The notes beneath the pieces were generated by a model, which did not search any database, was not told the origin of the DNA, and saw only the letters and a program-made list of their open reading frames with translations. Positions 61,931 through 64,000 of a stretch of DNA of 64,000 nt are shown one piece after another (within the stretch, counting starts at the first letter, position 1; each line of letters starts with the position of its first letter). Position numbers and translations under genes: made by a program. The DNA comes from JBCCTX01 sp964468435 (lineage in GTDB: Bacteria; Bacteroidota; Bacteroidia; J057): assembly GCA_964468435.1 (NCBI GenBank), contig CAYXVE010000017.1, positions 15,985 through 79,984 of the forward strand, given 5' to 3'.

Positions 61931-64000
61931 CTATTCTTTCGTAATTCTTTTGATGATTCGCTCCCCATTTTCATTAACCAACTGCAGCATATACAGACCT
62001 GGTGAAATGGAATGTAAATCTAGCATCTTTCCACCGAGGAGGGGTAATTCACCTGCTAATAGTATTTTACTGCTGAGATCTATCAGCTGATATTTGTACG
62101 GCGTAGCAAGTGGAGAAACTGCGACGATATTTAGTCTGTCATCAGCTACTGGATTGGGGTATATCCAGAGTATTTCTGCACTGTTACCATGTGGATTGAC
62201 AGTCTCAACAACTGAATAGTAATATGTTCCATCTGCTTTTACTACCTTAATACGGTAGAAGTACACCATTGCCTGATCTGCATCCTGGTCCCGGAAGGTT
62301 TTGACTTCAGGGCTTAGCTTCCCATCTGTACCATGTATGGTTTCGATTTGTTCGTATAATTGTCCATCGATGGAGCGCTCAATGACGATGTATCCTGCGT
62401 CTCCGTCTGTCATAGATCCCCATACTAATGTAACACCGTCTCCAGAAGGTTGAGCACTGAAGTTAGTGATAAATGGAGATATCTGACCAGTACCACATGT
62501 CGTATCTACGCTGGTGATATCTGCATTAATATCGCCCTGTGTAAATATCTCCAGGGTTTCCCCTTGATAGGTGATAGTACCGTTGGCAAAGAACCAGCCA
62601 CTTATTCCCCAATCAGTATCCTTGTCATTTGCCCCTACACCAGTCTGTATACCTTTTTTTTCTCCATAGGGTGTAGATTCAAAATTCGGTGCCTGAGAAA
62701 GTTCCAGTGTTCCGCTTAAAGCTCCTATACCTTCTAGACGGCTATTGGGGCCAATTTGCCAGTATGTCCAATCGGTATAATTGGCATATATGATGCTGTG
62801 GAGGCTGCTATCTGGAGGAAGGTTATAGGTTCCACCTATGGCATGCCATTGATTCCAGTTTCTGGGGATTTTCATTTCCAGTAATACATCAAGTTTAGCG
62901 GCCGTATCCACTACACTTTGCACAATGCCTTCGACTACGGCGGTAGTATCATTGATAATTTTAAATGAACCTCCATTTATCCATGTGAATCGCTGATGCT
63001 TGCTGTCATTCCCGAAGAATCTTCCCGGATCAATAGGAGAGTCAAACAGATAAATAGCATGATTGAGCATGTGATCATTAGAGCCCATCCAGTTGTCCAG
63101 GTCGTGATCAATGATCTCATCCTGACCACCACAAAAATCTACCAGGTTACATGCTTCTACCTCAAACCACGCACCATCCTGATCCAAATCAGCACAGATA
63201 TCATTAAGGGTAATGATGTTGAGCAAGTCATCAACCGATGTTGTTCCAGGATCAATTAAACTTAAGTTCAAGGTACTTTCATGATAGATGAAAGAATGTA
63301 TTCTATACGTACCGGTATCATTTACGGCAAAGCTTGGTGTAGTTGAGGTAGATTGAATCGTCAATTCTTCACCACTTGTTAGTACATAGAGTTGATTGAA
63401 TCCATTAGGGATTACGGGTTTATTACCCGTATTTGCGATTTGAGCTGACAAGATCAAAGGATTTTGCTGGTCGTAGCAACTGATCGTATCAGGAGTTAGG
63501 CTGCCTGCGTCTATGTTCCCTATAAATGTAATTATTACTTCATTTGTATCGATACATGTACCATTACTTTCTGCCCATTGCAATACATAAGTAAAGCCGG
63601 TAGTCCCTGAAAATTCAGAATTGGGATCTGTAGGATCAGATATATTTCCGTTACCATCGTCGGCTTCGAGGATCCACTCACCCGTGTTGGATTGATTCTC
63701 AAGTACAGCCTCTAGATTCGTCGTATTTCCACATGCTACCTGTTCTGAACCGGGATTAGAAATAATTTCTTCAAAGAAAGTTATTTCTATATCATCATTG
63801 CTATCCGTGCATATGCCATTAGAGATGGTCCATCGAAGGACGTAGGTGTTGCCTTGAATTCCGTTGAAGGTCGTTGTAGGGTCATTGGCGTCGGTGAAGC
63901 TTCCGCCTTCGCCAGAAATGACAGACCAGGTACCCGTGTCCTGAGAACCAGAGGCTGCATTGGCAGCAAGGGTAGCGGAAGTTCCGCAGAGCTCCTGATC
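61931..64000 (-). CDS. T9SS-exported repeat protein, C-terminal part (5' end outside window)
   Basis: The frame is open without a stop from the TAA-side end at 61931 to the right edge, 690 codons; an apparent start near 63583 is a TTG inside the gene. The first ~100 residues visible form two PKD/Ig-like repeats: ATLAANAASGSQDTGTWSVI and FNGIQGNTYVLRWTISNGIC, then NLEAVLENQSNTGEWILEA and FSGTTGFTYVLQWAESNGTC, each ending in a DD/NE-x-x-I-T-F strand. Next come a beta-rich middle region, an FN3-like region (about residues 545-645 counted from 61931 backwards) and a T9SS type A sorting domain starting with ILWIYPNPVADDRL. The protein is a surface or secreted cargo; any enzymatic domain would be upstream of the window. 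Confidence 0.85.
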   Translation of the reverse strand, partial: DQELCGTSATLAANAASGSQDTGTWSVISGEGGSFTDANDPTTTFNGIQGNTYVLRWTISNGICTDSNDDIEITFFEEIISNPGSEQVACGNTTNLEAVLENQSNTGEWILEADDGNGNISDPTDPNSEFSGTTGFTYVLQWAESNGTCIDTNEVIITFIGNIDAGSLTPDTISCYDQQNPLILSAQIANTGNKPVIPNGFNQLYVLTSGEELTIQSTSTTPSFAVNDTGTYRIHSFIYHESTLNLSLIDPGTTSVDDLLNIITLNDICADLDQDGAWFEVEACNLVDFCGGQDEIIDHDLDNWMGSNDHMLNHAIYLFDSPIDPGRFFGNDSKHQRFTWINGGSFKIINDTTAVVEGIVQSVVDTAAKLDVLLEMKIPRNWNQWHAIGGTYNLPPDSSLHSIIYANYTDWTYWQIGPNSRLEGIGALSGTLELSQAPNFESTPYGEKKGIQTGVGANDKDTDWGISGWFFANGTITYQGETLEIFTQGDINADITSVDTTCGTGQISPFITNFSAQPSGDGVTLVWGSMTDGDAGYIVIERSIDGQLYEQIETIHGTDGKLSPEVKTFRDQDADQAMVYFYRIKVVKADGTYYYSVVETVNPHGNSAEILWIYPNPVADDRLNIVAVSPLATPYKYQLIDLSSKILLAGELPLLGGKMLDLHSISPGLYMLQLVNENGERIIKRITKE

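Noticed and set aside
63787..63969. Minus-strand 60-codon frame near the right edge
   Set aside because: It overlaps the real T9SS protein frame on the same strand in another phase; the repeat-containing frame is clearly the coding one.
1..64000. Possible prophage, insertion sequence, CRISPR array or rRNA operon
   Set aside because: No integrase, transposase, phage structural gene, regularly spaced repeats or rRNA-like sequence was seen.

Overview
The window is bacterial chromosome, most likely from the Bacteroidota and probably a Saprospirales/Lewinella-like marine or aquatic lineage. This rests on type IX secretion (T9SS) C-terminal sorting domains on two large secreted proteins, GEVED, Ig-like and PKD-like repeat proteins, a DUF1573-yajC-ybbR-coaE block, an OstA-like protein, a LuxE-like acyl-protein synthetase, weak Shine-Dalgarno signals, and -7 boxes of the Bacteroidota TAnnTTTG type. 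Base composition is moderate. I see no phage, insertion sequence, CRISPR array, rRNA or integrase, so this is mostly core chromosome with a few accessory genes. The genus assignment is inference.

Layout. 1-3.6 kb: the end of a patatin-like phospholipase gene, an OstA/LptA-like outer-membrane biogenesis gene (-), and, divergent from it, a fusion of a CHAT (caspase-like) protease domain to a degenerate Ser/Thr kinase domain. The fusion is the most unusual gene here. 4-10.6 kb: a MarR regulator with a good palindromic operator candidate upstream, then a tight + strand run: NTF2-like lipoprotein, two tandem PAP2 phosphatases, pyrG, tsaD, a DUF5675 protein and a TIGR02757 protein. 10.6-17.3 kb: a large subtilisin-like T9SS-exported protease (-), divergent from a large PD40/Ig-like secreted protein (+). 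17.5-23 kb: a GH3-family adenylate-forming protein, a GH18 chitinase, a sulfotransferase, tRNA-Asn and a radical SAM/SPASM protein. 23-25.9 kb: an ECF sigma / anti-sigma / secreted acidic protein operon (-).

26-35 kb: glycosyltransferase, TPR-like lipoprotein, TerC membrane protein, double-SPOR protein, a MoxR-like ATPase divergent from a LuxE-like protein, and a copper-type P1B ATPase. 35-41 kb: outer-membrane barrel protein, Lon protease, an orphan LytTR response regulator coupled to a solitary nuoD, and a GmhB-like HAD phosphatase. 41.3-46.7 kb: leucine dehydrogenase, nusB, NAD-isocitrate dehydrogenase, DUF1573 lipoprotein, yajC, ybbR and coaE. 46.7-50.3 kb (-): PorV-like barrel, helix-hairpin-helix barrel protein, LOG-family protein. 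50.4-57.2 kb (-): tetR-tolC-adaptor-RND permease operon with a candidate operator and a clear terminator. 57.4-64 kb: LRR protein, small barrel protein, tRNA-Arg, pentapeptide-repeat lipoprotein, C1 (papain-like) protease lipoprotein, and the C-terminal part of a large T9SS cargo protein running off the right edge.

How the parts fit: several units are self-contained circuits (sigma/anti-sigma/effector, TetR/RND pump, MarR/palindrome). Secreted proteases, chitinase and adhesin-like proteins suggest polymer degradation and surface interaction. Tail-to-tail gene pairs are very tightly packed, with stop codons 0-8 bp apart at four places. All functional calls are from reading the sequence; no database search was run.
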